Assembly (NCBI GenBank): GCA_025174535.1
Contig: JALBUN010000012.1
Span: 682,001 to 746,000 of the forward strand
Source of the DNA: Cantharellus purpuraceus
Taxonomy: Eukaryota > Basidiomycota > Agaricomycetes > Cantharellales > Hydnaceae
DNA: 64,000 bases
Reading direction: 5' to 3'
Shown: positions 1 through 9,318 of the stretch, piece after piece
Numbering within the stretch: position 1 is the stretch's first letter
How the letters are laid out: every line of letters begins with the position of its first letter
Notes under the pieces: model-generated
Database searches by the model: none
Told to the model about the DNA's origin: nothing
Seen by the model: the letters and a program-made list of their open reading frames with translations, nothing else
Program-made: the position numbers and the translations under genes

Positions 1-2
1 CT

Positions 3-1688
3 CAGTTCAATCTCATTATCTGTTTCCGTCCTGGTCGATTCGGAGCAAAGCCCGATGTGTTAACTAGACGCTGGGACATCTACCCTAAAGAGGGAAATAG
101 CGACTATGCCACTGTAAACCCACACAACTTTCGTCCTGTGTTTACTAACGAGCAGCTGGCATTGTCCCTACAAGCATCCACCCTCATGACTCCCACTCTC
201 CGAGCTGTCACCATTATGGACATCGACCAACTCTGCTCCGACATCCGCTCATCTCTCCGATCTGATCCTGTTGCAGTTAAACACTTGGACAACCCTTCCA
301 ATCCAAAATGGTCACTTGACCCCAAAGGACACCTCCGACACAACAACCGGATGTACGTCCCTGATGCCAACGGCCTCCGACTCCGAGTTTTGCAGTATTA
401 TCATGATCACCTGATCTCCAGCCATTTCAGGCAAAATCGCACACAAGGATTAATCCAACAAGACTATGTATGGCCAAAAATGCAGGAATACATTCAACAC
501 TACTGTAACTCCTGCACCACGTGTATGCGCTCAAAATCACAAAGGCACAAACCCTACGGAACGCTTAAGCAACTTCCGATCCCGGAGCAACCATGGAACT
601 CCATCTCCATGGATTTCATAGAGAAGCTCCCCCCATCGCTCGGATATGACACCATACTCATGATTGTCGACAGGTTCACTAAACAGTCACTATTTATTCT
701 GATGCATGACACCATCACCTCCACCTCACTAGCTAAGTTGTTCATTCTCCACGTATTCTCTAAACATGGAGTCCCATCGCATGTCACGTCCGATTGGGGC
801 TCAGAGTTCGTGTCCTCCTTCTTCCACACATTAGGAAAGGCTCTCAACATGAAGCTTCATTTCACCTCCGGATACCACCCTGAAGGAGACGGACAAACAG
901 AACGAATGAATCAGTCCCTGGAGCAATATCTCCAAATCTATTGTAACTATCAACAAGACAACTGGGCTGACCTACTTCCAATAGCAGAGCTTGCATACAA
1001 CGGCGCGCCAGGTGCGACTACTGGCGTCTCTCCGTTCTTTGCTAATAAAGGCTACCATCCAAACATCTCTGTCCACCCTGAGAAAGAACTTGCCTCCACC
1101 AAAGCCTGCCAATTTGTAACCAACCTCAATCAACTACACCAACATCTCCGAGAGACCATCTCCGATGCCCAGAAACAATATCAAGTCTCCGCAGACCGAC
1201 ACCACATTCCGGCTCCAGACCTGCAAATCGGAGACAAAGTATTCATTAAGGCCGAACACTTCTGGACCACCCGTCCATCAAAGAAACTCTCCAAGAAATA
1301 CTTAGGTCCTTATGAGGTCATTGCTTGTGTGGGCAGCAGGTCCTTCACCCTCCGACTTCCAGACCACTTCCGAGCAGTTCATCCGGTCTTCCATATATCA
1401 ATGCTTGAACCCGCTACCACGAATGAGATCTCTGGTCACACGCAATCTCCACCTCCCCCGATCATCATCGAAGGAGACAATGAATATGAGATATCTGAGA
1501 TCCTGGACTCGAAGATTGACCATCAATACAAGTGCAAGCTCCAGTACTTAGTCAAATGGACTGGATATGAAGGCACTGATGAAGAGTCCTCATGGATCTC
1601 CGTGTCCGAACTCGATCATGCATCCGAATCCGTCTCTGACTTTCACTCTGCTTATCCAGACAAACCTGGCCCTCTTATGAATCTTTAA
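3..1688 (+). CDS. Gypsy Pol C-terminal part: integrase and chromodomain (5' partial)
   Basis: The frame is open from base 3, so the true start is upstream; the first residues (FRPG...AKPDVLTRRW) are the usual end of the RNase H/tether part of Pol. Next come the zinc-binding H2C2 region (HDHL...SHF, then CNSCTTC) and the integrase core with a DDE triad visible in MDFIEKLPP, TSDWGSEF and GDGQTERMNQ. The C-terminus is a chromodomain (EYEISEILDSKI, LVKWTGYEGTDEESSWI), which in this family guides insertion to modified histones. The protein would insert element cDNA into the genome. No stop or frameshift is seen in the visible 560 codons, so this stretch is intact, unlike the rest of the element. 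Confidence 0.95.
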   Translation, partial: QFNLIICFRPGRFGAKPDVLTRRWDIYPKEGNSDYATVNPHNFRPVFTNEQLALSLQASTLMTPTLRAVTIMDIDQLCSDIRSSLRSDPVAVKHLDNPSNPKWSLDPKGHLRHNNRMYVPDANGLRLRVLQYYHDHLISSHFRQNRTQGLIQQDYVWPKMQEYIQHYCNSCTTCMRSKSQRHKPYGTLKQLPIPEQPWNSISMDFIEKLPPSLGYDTILMIVDRFTKQSLFILMHDTITSTSLAKLFILHVFSKHGVPSHVTSDWGSEFVSSFFHTLGKALNMKLHFTSGYHPEGDGQTERMNQSLEQYLQIYCNYQQDNWADLLPIAELAYNGAPGATTGVSPFFANKGYHPNISVHPEKELASTKACQFVTNLNQLHQHLRETISDAQKQYQVSADRHHIPAPDLQIGDKVFIKAEHFWTTRPSKKLSKKYLGPYEVIACVGSRSFTLRLPDHFRAVHPVFHISMLEPATTNEISGHTQSPPPPIIIEGDNEYEISEILDSKIDHQYKCKLQYLVKWTGYEGTDEESSWISVSELDHASESVSDFHSAYPDKPGPLMNL

Positions 1689-2546
1689 GTTCAATTACTA
1701 ATGCTAATTCTATTATTTCGCATCATCATTTTATTACAAGTCAAGGGAAATTACATGCCTGCCCAAAAGCTCTGCAGGAATCACTCCACCTCATTTTTCT
1801 CCGCTCCAAAATTTATAATCATTCTCATTTTTACTTTTATACATCATGTTTCCTTTTCCCCTTTCCCTTATCTACCTCAGGCTCTGTCTCCGACTCCTCA
1901 TCACTCTCTACATCCAACACCCAATCCTTCTCATCTCCCATGTCCAAATCCTCATCCAAAGGGGCCATGAACTTCCGCAACCGACGTAACTTGGCCGTCT
2001 GCTGACCCTCCAGAACCTCCTTCCGTTTCATCGTCTTCACCAAGTCCACTAGCAACCCCTCTGTCCGCCAAAGGTGCTCCGACTGCAGGTTAACCAGCTG
2101 GATAAGCTGGCCCACGGTACTATTGGGCGCCGAGATGCGCCCTGTACCTGCACCGGTCGTTGCCCCTTCCGATCCGACACCACTAGCCCTGGCTGCCACA
2201 GCACCCGCCTCTGTCTGCCGCTTTTTGGTCGGACAACCTTCTGATTCTTTCTCTGCCCCTCCTTGTACCACTAGTCGGGGCTTGACGCTCCAACTCCGGG
2301 GATCAAACTTCCCATTGATCCTACACCCTCCTTTCCGACCCTGACAACAATCGCAGGACCGAAGTTGGCAAGTTGGGCCAGTAGGCCACACGCACTCCAT
2401 GCCCGCATCACGACATAAGTTGCAAGTTACGCTGGGCCCGCCAAATGGCTCCGTTGGAGCCAGAGCCTTGGGTGGTCCACCCCTTCTCGCTGCGGCCTCC
2501 AAATGTTCCCTCTCCTCCTCCTTGTCCTGCTGTTCTGCTGCCACCT

Positions 2547-2896
2547 TGTCAGGGTTCAAATAAGTCATATTCTATTTTTAGTATTTTCTCTTGACACCCC
2601 TATCAGCGCAGCCTGTCAGGGTGCGTCTCCCCTATTTCATTGCCCCTATCTTTCCTCCCCTATCTTGGTTCTCCTATCCGTCTCCATCATTTAGTATAAA
2701 GACTCGCCTTGGTGCAGTGTGATCCCCTCAGCTTGATCTCTGAGGATATCCGCTGTACCAGGTAAGTCCCATGTATTTATCAGAAACAGCTGTATAGACT
2801 GAGGATATCCACTGTACCAGCTGGCATTATTTCTTATCGGCTCTCACTTATTGAGTATCTTGTTGTTGTGGCCTCATCATCAGCGTCGCCCTCACA
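2547..2896. mobile_element. Solo LTR of a second retrotransposon family, with 5 bp target duplication
   Basis: A 350 bp insertion is absent from the matching place in copy 2 (around 6100). It begins TGTCAGGG and ends CCCTCACA, near-perfect inverted ends with TG...CA. It is flanked on both sides by CACCT (2542-2546 and 2897-2901). Inside there is a TATAAA at 2695-2700 and two direct copies of a 20 bp block starting GAGGATATCC (about 2742 and 2801). It has no coding capacity. Size, ends and the 5 bp duplication identify a solo LTR left by recombination. It interrupts the antisense ORF of copy 1. Confidence 0.88.
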
Positions 2897-3585
2897 CACC
2901 TTCTCCATCTTGCGCTTGCAAAGCTGGATCACCGACCTAGTGACACGCAGCTCCTTCTTACGGGTCGCCAACATGCGACTCTCCGCCTTACACCATATGA
3001 CCCTCCGATCCGCCTCCCGCTTCTCCATATCAGCACTCAGGTATGCCTTCAATGAAAAGACCGCAACATCAAGGTTTTTCTTGGTGGTCACGGCGTAGAG
3101 CTCTGCCCTTTTGCGAGCCTCGACTGCGGCTACCCAAGCCATTTCCTCATAACAATTCGAAGTCAGATCCGGCTCTGCATCCATTCCGACATCCACACCT
3201 GCCTCGGGTTCCGCATTTGTGTCAAGCTCCATATTGGCATCAGGGTCTGCCTCCACCTCCGCTCTCTCCGCCTCCGCCGTTTCATCTTCCTCAGCCGCAC
3301 CCAACCCAAACAATGGCCATACCCGCGGACATAATGGCAAGTCAACTGCAGCGACAGTTGTCAGGCGAGTTGTCTCCAACCGCGTAATGGAAATAATGGC
3401 GACTTCTGGGGTCCCTGTCTGTTTGGCACACTTGGACTTCCTGGGTGGCTGGTTCCCCCTGCCCCGGTCACCTCCTCCTCTAGCTCGTGCGCCTGCTCCT
3501 CCACTTCCTTCAGTCTCACGGCCTCCATTGCTGCTGCAAGTTCTTTTACCCTGCAAGCTCTCTCGGCTTTTGCCTCCTCCTCTTT

Positions 3586-3830
3586 CCGTCTCCGTTCCGT
3601 CTCCACCGCCTCTTTCCGCCTCTGCTCCTCCTCCTTCTGTCTCCATTCTGCCTCCTCCTCCTCCTTCTGTCTCCGTTCTGCCTCCTCCTCCTCCTTCCAT
3701 CTCTGTTCTGCCTCCTCCTCCTCCTTCCGTCTCCGTTCTGCCTCCTCCTCCTCCTTCCGTCTCCGTTCCGCTTCCTCTTCCTCTTTCCGTTTCCGCTCCT
3801 CCTCCTCTTCTTTCTGTCGGGCCAAGAGCA
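3586..3830 (-). repeat. Glu/Lys/Arg-coding minisatellite, copy 1
   Basis: Imperfect repeats of about 30 bp (plus strand CTCCTCCTCCTTCCGTCTCCG type) encode units like RRKEEEEAE on the minus strand. Such arrays form long charged single helices or coiled coils. About six to seven units are present here. Confidence 0.85.
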
Positions 3831-3907
3831 GCTGCTCAAGCTCGGCCACACTCATGCTTGCCAAAGGGTTTGACATCGTTGAGGATAAGACCTCAATCAT
3901 GCCCCTC

Positions 3908-3915
3908 CTTTTATA
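3908..3915 (-). promoter_or_regulatory. TATA box of the antisense ORF, copy 1
   Basis: TATAAAAG on the minus strand lies about 32 bp upstream of the first antisense ATG (3876), the spacing expected for a core promoter. It is outside the LTR, so the antisense gene appears to have its own promoter. The same octamer is kept at 7344-7351 in copy 2. Confidence 0.6.
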
Positions 3916-4017
3916 TGTCTCCAGACCCCCAGTATAACTCCGACTGCACCCAACCATCTCACCTATTCAATCCACGGACATGAGGCCTCAGGGGCTCGGC
4001 CTTAAATGGAGAGATAC

Positions 4018-4545
4018 TGTTATGACTATATTCATTAACGTCCAGATCCCCATCTGATCCACTCAGATCCCTGCGCATATGAAATCTATACTCCATTTGG
4101 AAATCACCGTCTCCATCTCCCTGTCCGATCATCACCACTGATTCCGCCCATCCATCTCCAGTTCCAATTGATGCATCAGCATCACCATAGGAACCTGGAC
4201 ATCCATCCCCGTCGGACTCGGACATACTCATGCAAGGCCATCGGCCTCGGAGACCCATCACCAGAGTAATTATTATTAGATTTCAAAATATGTATTTAAG
4301 TTGCCCAACTGGGGACTTCATTCCCCAGTTCAAATATTGAATCACGCCTAGTTCCTAAGTCCGATCCTAACTCTCTAAAGTCATACTCCATCTCTGAAAT
4401 CTCAGACACCAGTATTAGTGAGGGTGCAGCATACAAGCTGAAGCCAAGTCCGTTCCAACCCCCACAACGCACTCCGACTCCGACTCAACCTCCAACCCAA
4501 CCTCCAACCCAATCTCCGACCCCCAATTGGACCTAGTGCGTAACA
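4018..4545 (+). repeat. 3' LTR of gypsy copy 1 (528 bp)
   Basis: The LTR begins TGTTATGAC right after a purine-rich tract (AAATGGAGAGA) and ends GTGCGTAACA. The terminal TGTTA/TAACA form an inverted repeat, and both ends match the copy at 7454-7976. The boundaries rest on the inverted ends and on the point where the two copies stop matching. Confidence 0.85.
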
Positions 4546-5009
4546 GCGTGAGTGTAGTATCTGCCTCACGTGACTACGAATCTACAGGGTGAGATTGTCT
4601 GTCGATAGTCCTGCCATTAGTGCTCTTGTTTAAGTTACTAGTGTGTACTGCCTTTGCAGAGCATTAGAAGCTTGAACTCGTGTGAAGCAGTTGCTAGACT
4701 ACTTCACACATCGCTGTTACCCACTTCTGAGTGCCACTGGTTGGACGGTTGGATTCATCCACCTACTTCCTTTAGCCTCTAAGTGCATTCCCCTCTTTTC
4801 GGAATATCTGGACCCCTAAGCGTCCGTGAACTCTAGACTCTGGAAGTCTTATTCATTTCTTGCTGCTAAGAAACATATTACTTTTCTGCGTATAGTCTGC
4901 ATTGACCAATACAAAGGATTGTAACCAAAGTACAAATGTTAAATTGTTTCTGGAGTTGTGCTGCAGCAGGGTTTGATGTTCTTCTCAGCTGTTCATTCAC
5001 GGAATTGTG
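4546..5009. other. Spacer between the two gypsy copies
   Basis: These 464 bases match neither gypsy copy. No gene is recognisable. The stretch joins copy 2 in the middle of the end of pol, so it may be target DNA, a rearranged 5' leader, or a remnant of another element. Confidence 0.5.
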
Positions 5010-5270
5010 GTCTCCGGTCACACGCAACCCTCACCTCCCCCGATCATCATTGAAGGAGACAATGAATATGAGATATCTGAGATCCTGGACTCGAAGATCA
5101 ACTGTCAATACAAGTGCAAGCTCCAGTACTTAGTCAAATGGACTGGATACGAAGGCACTGATGAAGAGTCCTCATGGATCTCCATGTCCGAACTTGATCA
5201 TGCATCCGAATCCATCTCCGACTTTCACTCTGCTTATCCAGACAAACCTGGCCCTCTTATGAATCTTTAA
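5007..5270 (+). pseudogene. Chromodomain fragment of gypsy Pol, copy 2
   Basis: The last 85 or so codons of pol remain in frame, covering the whole chromodomain (EYEISEILDSKI, LVKWTGYEGTDEESSWI) and the same C-terminus (PDKPGPLMNL) as copy 1. The integrase core is missing, so the fragment is a relic even though the frame is open. Confidence 0.85.
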
Positions 5271-5424
5271 GTTCAATTACTAATGCTAATTCTATTATTT
5301 CGCATCATCATTTTATTACAAGTCACAAGGAAAAAAAATTACCAGCCTGCCCAAAAAACTCCGAAGGAATCACTCCACCTCATTTTTCTCCGCTCTGAAA
5401 TTTATAATCATTTCATTTTTATTT

Positions 5425-7312
5425 TTATACATTGTGTTTCCTTTTCCCCTTCCCCTTATCTACCTCAGGCTCCGTCTCCGACTCATCATCACTCTCTACA
5501 TCCGACATCCAATCTTTCTCATCCCCCATGTCCAAATCCTCGTCCAAAGGGCCATGAACTTCTGCAACTGACATAACTTGGCTGTTGGCCGACCCTCCAG
5601 AACCTCCTTCCATTTCATCGTCTTCACCAAGTCCACTAGCAACCCCTCCGTCCACCGGAGGTGCTCCGACTGCAGGTTAACCAGCTGGATAAGCTGGCCC
5701 ACAGTACTATTGGGTGCAGAGACGCGCCCCATACCTGCACCGGTCCTTCCGATCCAACACCGCTACCCCCAGCTGCCACAGCACCCGCCTCCATCTGCCA
5801 CTTTTTGGTCGGACAACCTTCCGATTCTTTCTCTGCCCCTCCTTGTACCACTAGTTGGGGCTTGAACTTTCCATTGATCCTACACCCTCCTTTCTGACCC
5901 CGACAACAATCACAGGACCGAAGGCGGCGAGTTGGGCCGGTAGGCCACACACACTCCATGCCCACATCACGACACAAGTCGCAAGTTACGCCAGGCCCGC
6001 CGAATGGCTCCTCTGGAGCCAGAGCCTTGGGTGGTCCGCCCCTTCTCAATGCGGCCTCCAAGTGTTCCCTCTCCTCCTCCTTGTCCTGCTGTTCTGCTGC
6101 CGTCTTCTCCATCTTGCGCTTGCGAAGCTGGATTGCCGACCTAGCAACACGCAGCTCCTTATGGGTCACCAACATGCGACTCTCTGCCTTGCACCATATG
6201 ACCCTCCAATCTGCCTCCTGCTTCTCCGTCTCAGCACTTGGGTACACCTTCAATGAAAAGACCACGACATTGAGATTCTTCTTAGTGGTCACGGCATAGA
6301 GCTCCGCTCTTTTGTGAGCCTCGACCGTGGCTACCCAAGCCATCTCCTCATAGCAATTTGAAGTTAGATCTGGCTCTGCATCCATCCCAATGTCCACACC
6401 CACCTCAGGCTCCACATTTGCATCAAGCCCCATATTGGCATTGGGATCTGCCTCCACCTCCGCCCTCTCCGCCTCCACCACTTCATCTTCCTCAGCCGCA
6501 CCCAACCCAAATAATGGCCGTACCTGCAGACGTAACGGCGAGTCAACCGCAGTGACAGTTGTCGGACGAGTTGTCTCCATCCGCATAACAGAGATGATGG
6601 CGACCTCGGGAGTCCCTGTCTGTATTGGCACAGTCGGACTTCCTGGGTGGCTGGTTCCCCCTGCCCCAGTCACCTCCTCCTCTACCTCCATGGCGGCTTC
6701 TAGCTTGTGCGCCTGCTCCTCCACTTCCTTCAGTCTCATGGCCTCCATCGCGGCCACAAGTTCCTTGACCCTGTGGGCTCTCTCAGCCTTCGCTTCCTCC
6801 TCTTTCCTTCTCCGTTCCGTCTCTGCCGCCTCTTTCCGTCTCTGCTCCTCCTCCTCCTTCTGTCTCCATTCCACCTCCTCCTCCTCCTTCCATCTCTGTT
6901 CCACCTCCTCCTCCTCCTCCTTCCGTCTCCATTCCTCCTCCTCCTCCTCCTTCCGTCTCCATTCCTCCTCCTCCTCCTCCTTCCATCTCCGTTCCTCCTC
7001 CTCCTCCTCCTTCCATCTCCGTTCCTCCTCCTCCTCCTCCTCCTCCTTCCATCTCCGTTCCTCCTCCTTCCATCTCCGTTCCTCCTCCTCCTCCTCCTTC
7101 CGTCTCCATTCCTCCTCCTCCTCCTCCTCCTTCCATCTCCGTTCCTCCTCCTCCTTCCATCTCCGTTCCTCCTCCTCCTCCTCCTCCTCCTTCCATCTCC
7201 GTTCTGCTTCCTCCTCCTCTTTCTGTTTCCACTCCTCTTCCTCTTCCTTCCATCAGGCCAAGAGCAACTGCTCAAGCTTGGCCACACTCATGCTTGCCAA
7301 AGGGTTTGACAT
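5425..7312 (-). pseudogene. Antisense accessory ORF of the gypsy element, copy 2 (broken)
   Basis: Same gene as in copy 1. The middle is one long open frame (6904 down to about 5735) covering the coil end, the acidic region, the helical region and the cysteine module (CDLCRDVGMEC, SCDCCRGQKGGC). Here the stretch disrupted in copy 1 by the solo LTR is continuous (KMEKTAAEQQDKEEE), which shows the uninterrupted arrangement. Lesions: TGA at 7253-7255 where copy 1 has CGA, frame changes inside the charged repeat, and at least two shifts after about 5735. Confidence 0.75.
6850..7250 (-). repeat. Glu/Lys/Arg-coding minisatellite, copy 2 (expanded)
   Basis: This array corresponds to 3586-3830 of copy 1 but is clearly longer, with blocks of variable length (for example RRWKEEEEE). 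Runs of CTC/TCC triplets on the plus strand expand and contract. Some units are out of frame relative to each other. Confidence 0.85.
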
Positions 7313-7343
7313 CGTTGAGGATAAGACCTCAATCATGCCCCTC

Positions 7344-7351
7344 CTTTTATA
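7344..7351 (-). promoter_or_regulatory. TATA box of the antisense ORF, copy 2
   Basis: TATAAAAG on the minus strand lies about 32 bp before the antisense ATG at 7312, at the same place as in copy 1. Confidence 0.55.
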
Positions 7352-7453
7352 TGTCTCCAGACCCCCAGTATAACTCTAACTGCACCCAACTGTCTCACCT
7401 ATTCAATCTACAGACATGAGGCCTCAGGGGCTTGGCCTTAAATGGAGAGATAC

Positions 7454-7976
7454 TGTTATGACTATATTCATTAACGTCCAGATCCCCGTCTGATCCACTC
7501 AGATCCCTGCGCATATGAAATCTATACTCCATTTGGAAATCACCGTCTCCATCTCCCTGTCCGATCATCACCACTGATTCTGCCCATCCATCTCCAGTTC
7601 CAATTGATGCATCAGCATCACCATAGGAACCTGGACATCCATCCCCGTCGGACTCGGACATACTCATGCAAGGCCATCGGCCTCGGAGACCCATCACCAG
7701 AGTAATTATTATTAGATTTCAAAATATGTATTTAAGTTGCCCAACTGGGGACTTCATTCCCCAGTTCAAATATCAAATCATGCCTAGTTCCTAAGTCTGA
7801 TCCTAACTCTCTAAGTCGTACTCCATCTCTGAAATCTTGGACACCGGTATTAGTGAGGGTGCAGCACATAAGCTGAAGCCAAGTCCGTTCCGACCCCCAC
7901 AACGTACCTGACTCCTCCAACTCCGACCAAACCTCCGACCCAATCTCCGACCCCCAATCGGACCTAGTGCGTAACA
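7454..7976 (+). repeat. 3' LTR of gypsy copy 2 (523 bp)
   Basis: It has the same TGTTATGAC start and GTGCGTAACA end as the LTR at 4018-4545, with scattered substitutions and small indels. The sequence right after the end (AAATG) differs from that after copy 1 (GCGTG), which supports the boundary. Confidence 0.85.
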
Positions 7977-8587
7977 AAATGTCATGATACAACTGGCAAT
8001 CAATGGTTGTAGCTGGTGAGGGTCTTTACCTGTGAATTTGTCAGGTTGGTCTATGAACAGTAACTTGATTGATTGTACTGATGGATCAATAAATGAAGTC
8101 TCATTTGATGGAAAGATATCATGGAAATCCTGCCACTGCCCTCACTTCTCCCCTTTGCTTTCAGACAGTCTGGATAAATTAATAAATAAACAAATCGGTG
8201 ATAATAGTATGTTGACTGCTTGATTTTTCTATTATATACATGTGCGTGTTGATATTGCTTCCCTTTCTCAACTCTCATCTGTAAGTTTCTGAAACCAGAC
8301 TAGCCGCCCTAGCTTTGCGAATCTGTGGAAACAGGTCGGATCCCTTCGGTCGGCTGTAAACCATCCCTCCATATTTCCTCTCGTAACATTCCTTCACATC
8401 AGCATTCTGCATAGTCCAAAACTAGAGTTATTCACAACGTGATTATTACAGCGAAGGTTCAAACGCCTTGCCAGCAGGTATCCCACGCCACTAGAGCCGT
8501 TTCTCCGTTTGGCGATTAGAGCCTAAGATATGAGTCACGTCCCTTCAAAAATAAAATAAAAATAAAAAAACGCCGCTTGATTTCACC
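7977..8587. other. Intergenic, 611 bp
   Basis: No gene, tRNA or repeat is recognised. The A-rich stretch just before 8588 is likely leader or promoter of the GFA-family gene. Confidence 0.5.
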
Positions 8588-9080
8588 ATGACCTCGATCC
8601 CCAACCCCTATCCCGCCCCGCCGCCTACAATAGACACACCAACCAAGGTGTACCAAGGCAGTTGTCACTGCGGGAAGTTTGAGTACGAGTGCCGCCACCC
8701 GTGGCTCGAGACTGGGTTTGAAGTCGTAACCTGCAATTGCAGCATCTGTACACAGCGAGGATATCTCATAATGTACGTAGCCTCGTTACCGGTGCCTCGT
8801 AATTGCTGTAATACACAATGCTCACGTTTCATACATTCAAATCAGATATATCCTCGATACGAAGGACTTCAAGCTTCTCAAGGGCTCAGAATCCGAGCTC
8901 ACCGGATATCAGTTCAATACAAAGTCCCTCACACATGTGTTTTGTCCTGTATGCGGGACAGGACTTTTCGCCAAAGGGGAAACTAGTAAAGGAATGGTCA
9001 TCGGGATCAACGTGCGCACCATAGCAGACCTCGACTTGGAGAATTTAAATTTGAAAAAGTTGAACGGACGTGCTTTGTGA
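8588..9080 (+). CDS. GFA/CENP-V domain protein
   Basis: Two exons (8588-8772, 8846-9080) give 139 residues. The fold binds zinc through cysteines: CHCG near residue 24, then CNCSIC, and CPVCGTG in exon 2. This is the pattern of the GFA family (glutathione-dependent formaldehyde-activating enzyme-like, related to CENP-V). The intron starts GTACGT and ends CAG, and the join restores an uninterrupted frame ending NLKKLNGRAL. Fungal genomes hold many such proteins and few have known substrates, so S-hydroxymethylglutathione chemistry is a family-level guess. It lies between the retrotransposons and PMS1 and shows no damage. Confidence 0.88.
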
Positions 9081-9318
9081 GGATAAGTGAGGAGCAAACG
9101 CACTTGTAAAGACTATACACTAGTCAACTGTGCCAGAGCATTGACGACAGGGCTTCTGCTACTTAGTAGTTCAAGTGTTATTTAAAGGAGCAATTTAACC
9201 GAATTTCTGAGCATGAGTCATGAAGACAGATGGAAATCATCTGGACATCGAGGTTCGTTATGATCATCGTTGACTTGGGCACGTATAACAATATCCAAAC
9301 TTCTGGATCTATATTTGT

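Larger units (their letters stand above)
1837..3876 (-). pseudogene. Antisense accessory ORF of the gypsy element, copy 1 (broken)
   Basis: This gene runs opposite to pol. It starts MSNPLASMSVAELEQLLLARQ and continues as a Glu/Lys/Arg coiled coil. An acidic Asp/Glu/Met region and a helical region with KKNLDVAVFSLKAYL follow. Then comes a cysteine-rich module (CNLCRDAGMEC, SCDCCQGRKGGC) resembling the Cys spacing of fungal zinc-cluster-like proteins. The tail has a leucine-rich helix (VGQLIQLVNLQSEHL) and an acidic/basic end. Two lesions are visible against copy 2: a single-base loss at about 3421-3424 that shifts frame, and a 350 bp solo LTR at 2547-2896. Its function is unknown. The protein does not look like Gag, and the module is conserved between the two copies. 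Confidence 0.75.
1..4545 (+). mobile_element. Ty3/gypsy LTR retrotransposon, copy 1 (3' part, enters from left edge)
   Basis: The element enters from the left edge with the end of pol (integrase plus chromodomain), carries an antisense reading frame at 1837-3876, and ends in an LTR at 4018-4545. Gag, protease, reverse transcriptase and the 5' LTR lie outside the window, so the element's age and target-site duplication cannot be judged. The order integrase-chromodomain-extra ORF-LTR and the chromodomain fit the chromovirus group of fungal gypsy elements. A solo LTR of another family is inserted at 2547-2896. About 2.7 kb of this copy (1431-4545 without the insertion) is repeated at 5010-7976. 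Confidence 0.93.
5010..7976 (+). mobile_element. Ty3/gypsy retrotransposon, copy 2 (5'-truncated)
   Basis: This is a second copy of the same element. It begins abruptly near the end of pol (matching 1431 of copy 1) and runs through the chromodomain, the antisense ORF and an LTR at 7454-7976. It lacks everything upstream. It differs from copy 1 by many transitions, often at CpG sites, by a longer charged minisatellite, and by not having the solo LTR insertion. No target-site duplication is obvious at its left end, so the truncation probably arose by recombination or deletion. Confidence 0.9.

Noticed and set aside
2555..2900. Insertion in the antisense ORF read as a GT-AG intron
   Set aside because: Splice-like ends exist by chance, but the CACCT duplication, TG...CA inverted ends and empty site in copy 2 identify a solo LTR.
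4018..4930. A longer LTR including the block after 4545
   Set aside because: The TGTTA/TAACA ends and the loss of similarity after 4545 and 7976 favour the 528/523 bp LTR.
6390..7373. Plus-strand Ser/Leu-rich open frames over the minisatellite
   Set aside because: They are other frames of the CTC/TCC triplet array; the minus-strand frame has the conserved domains.
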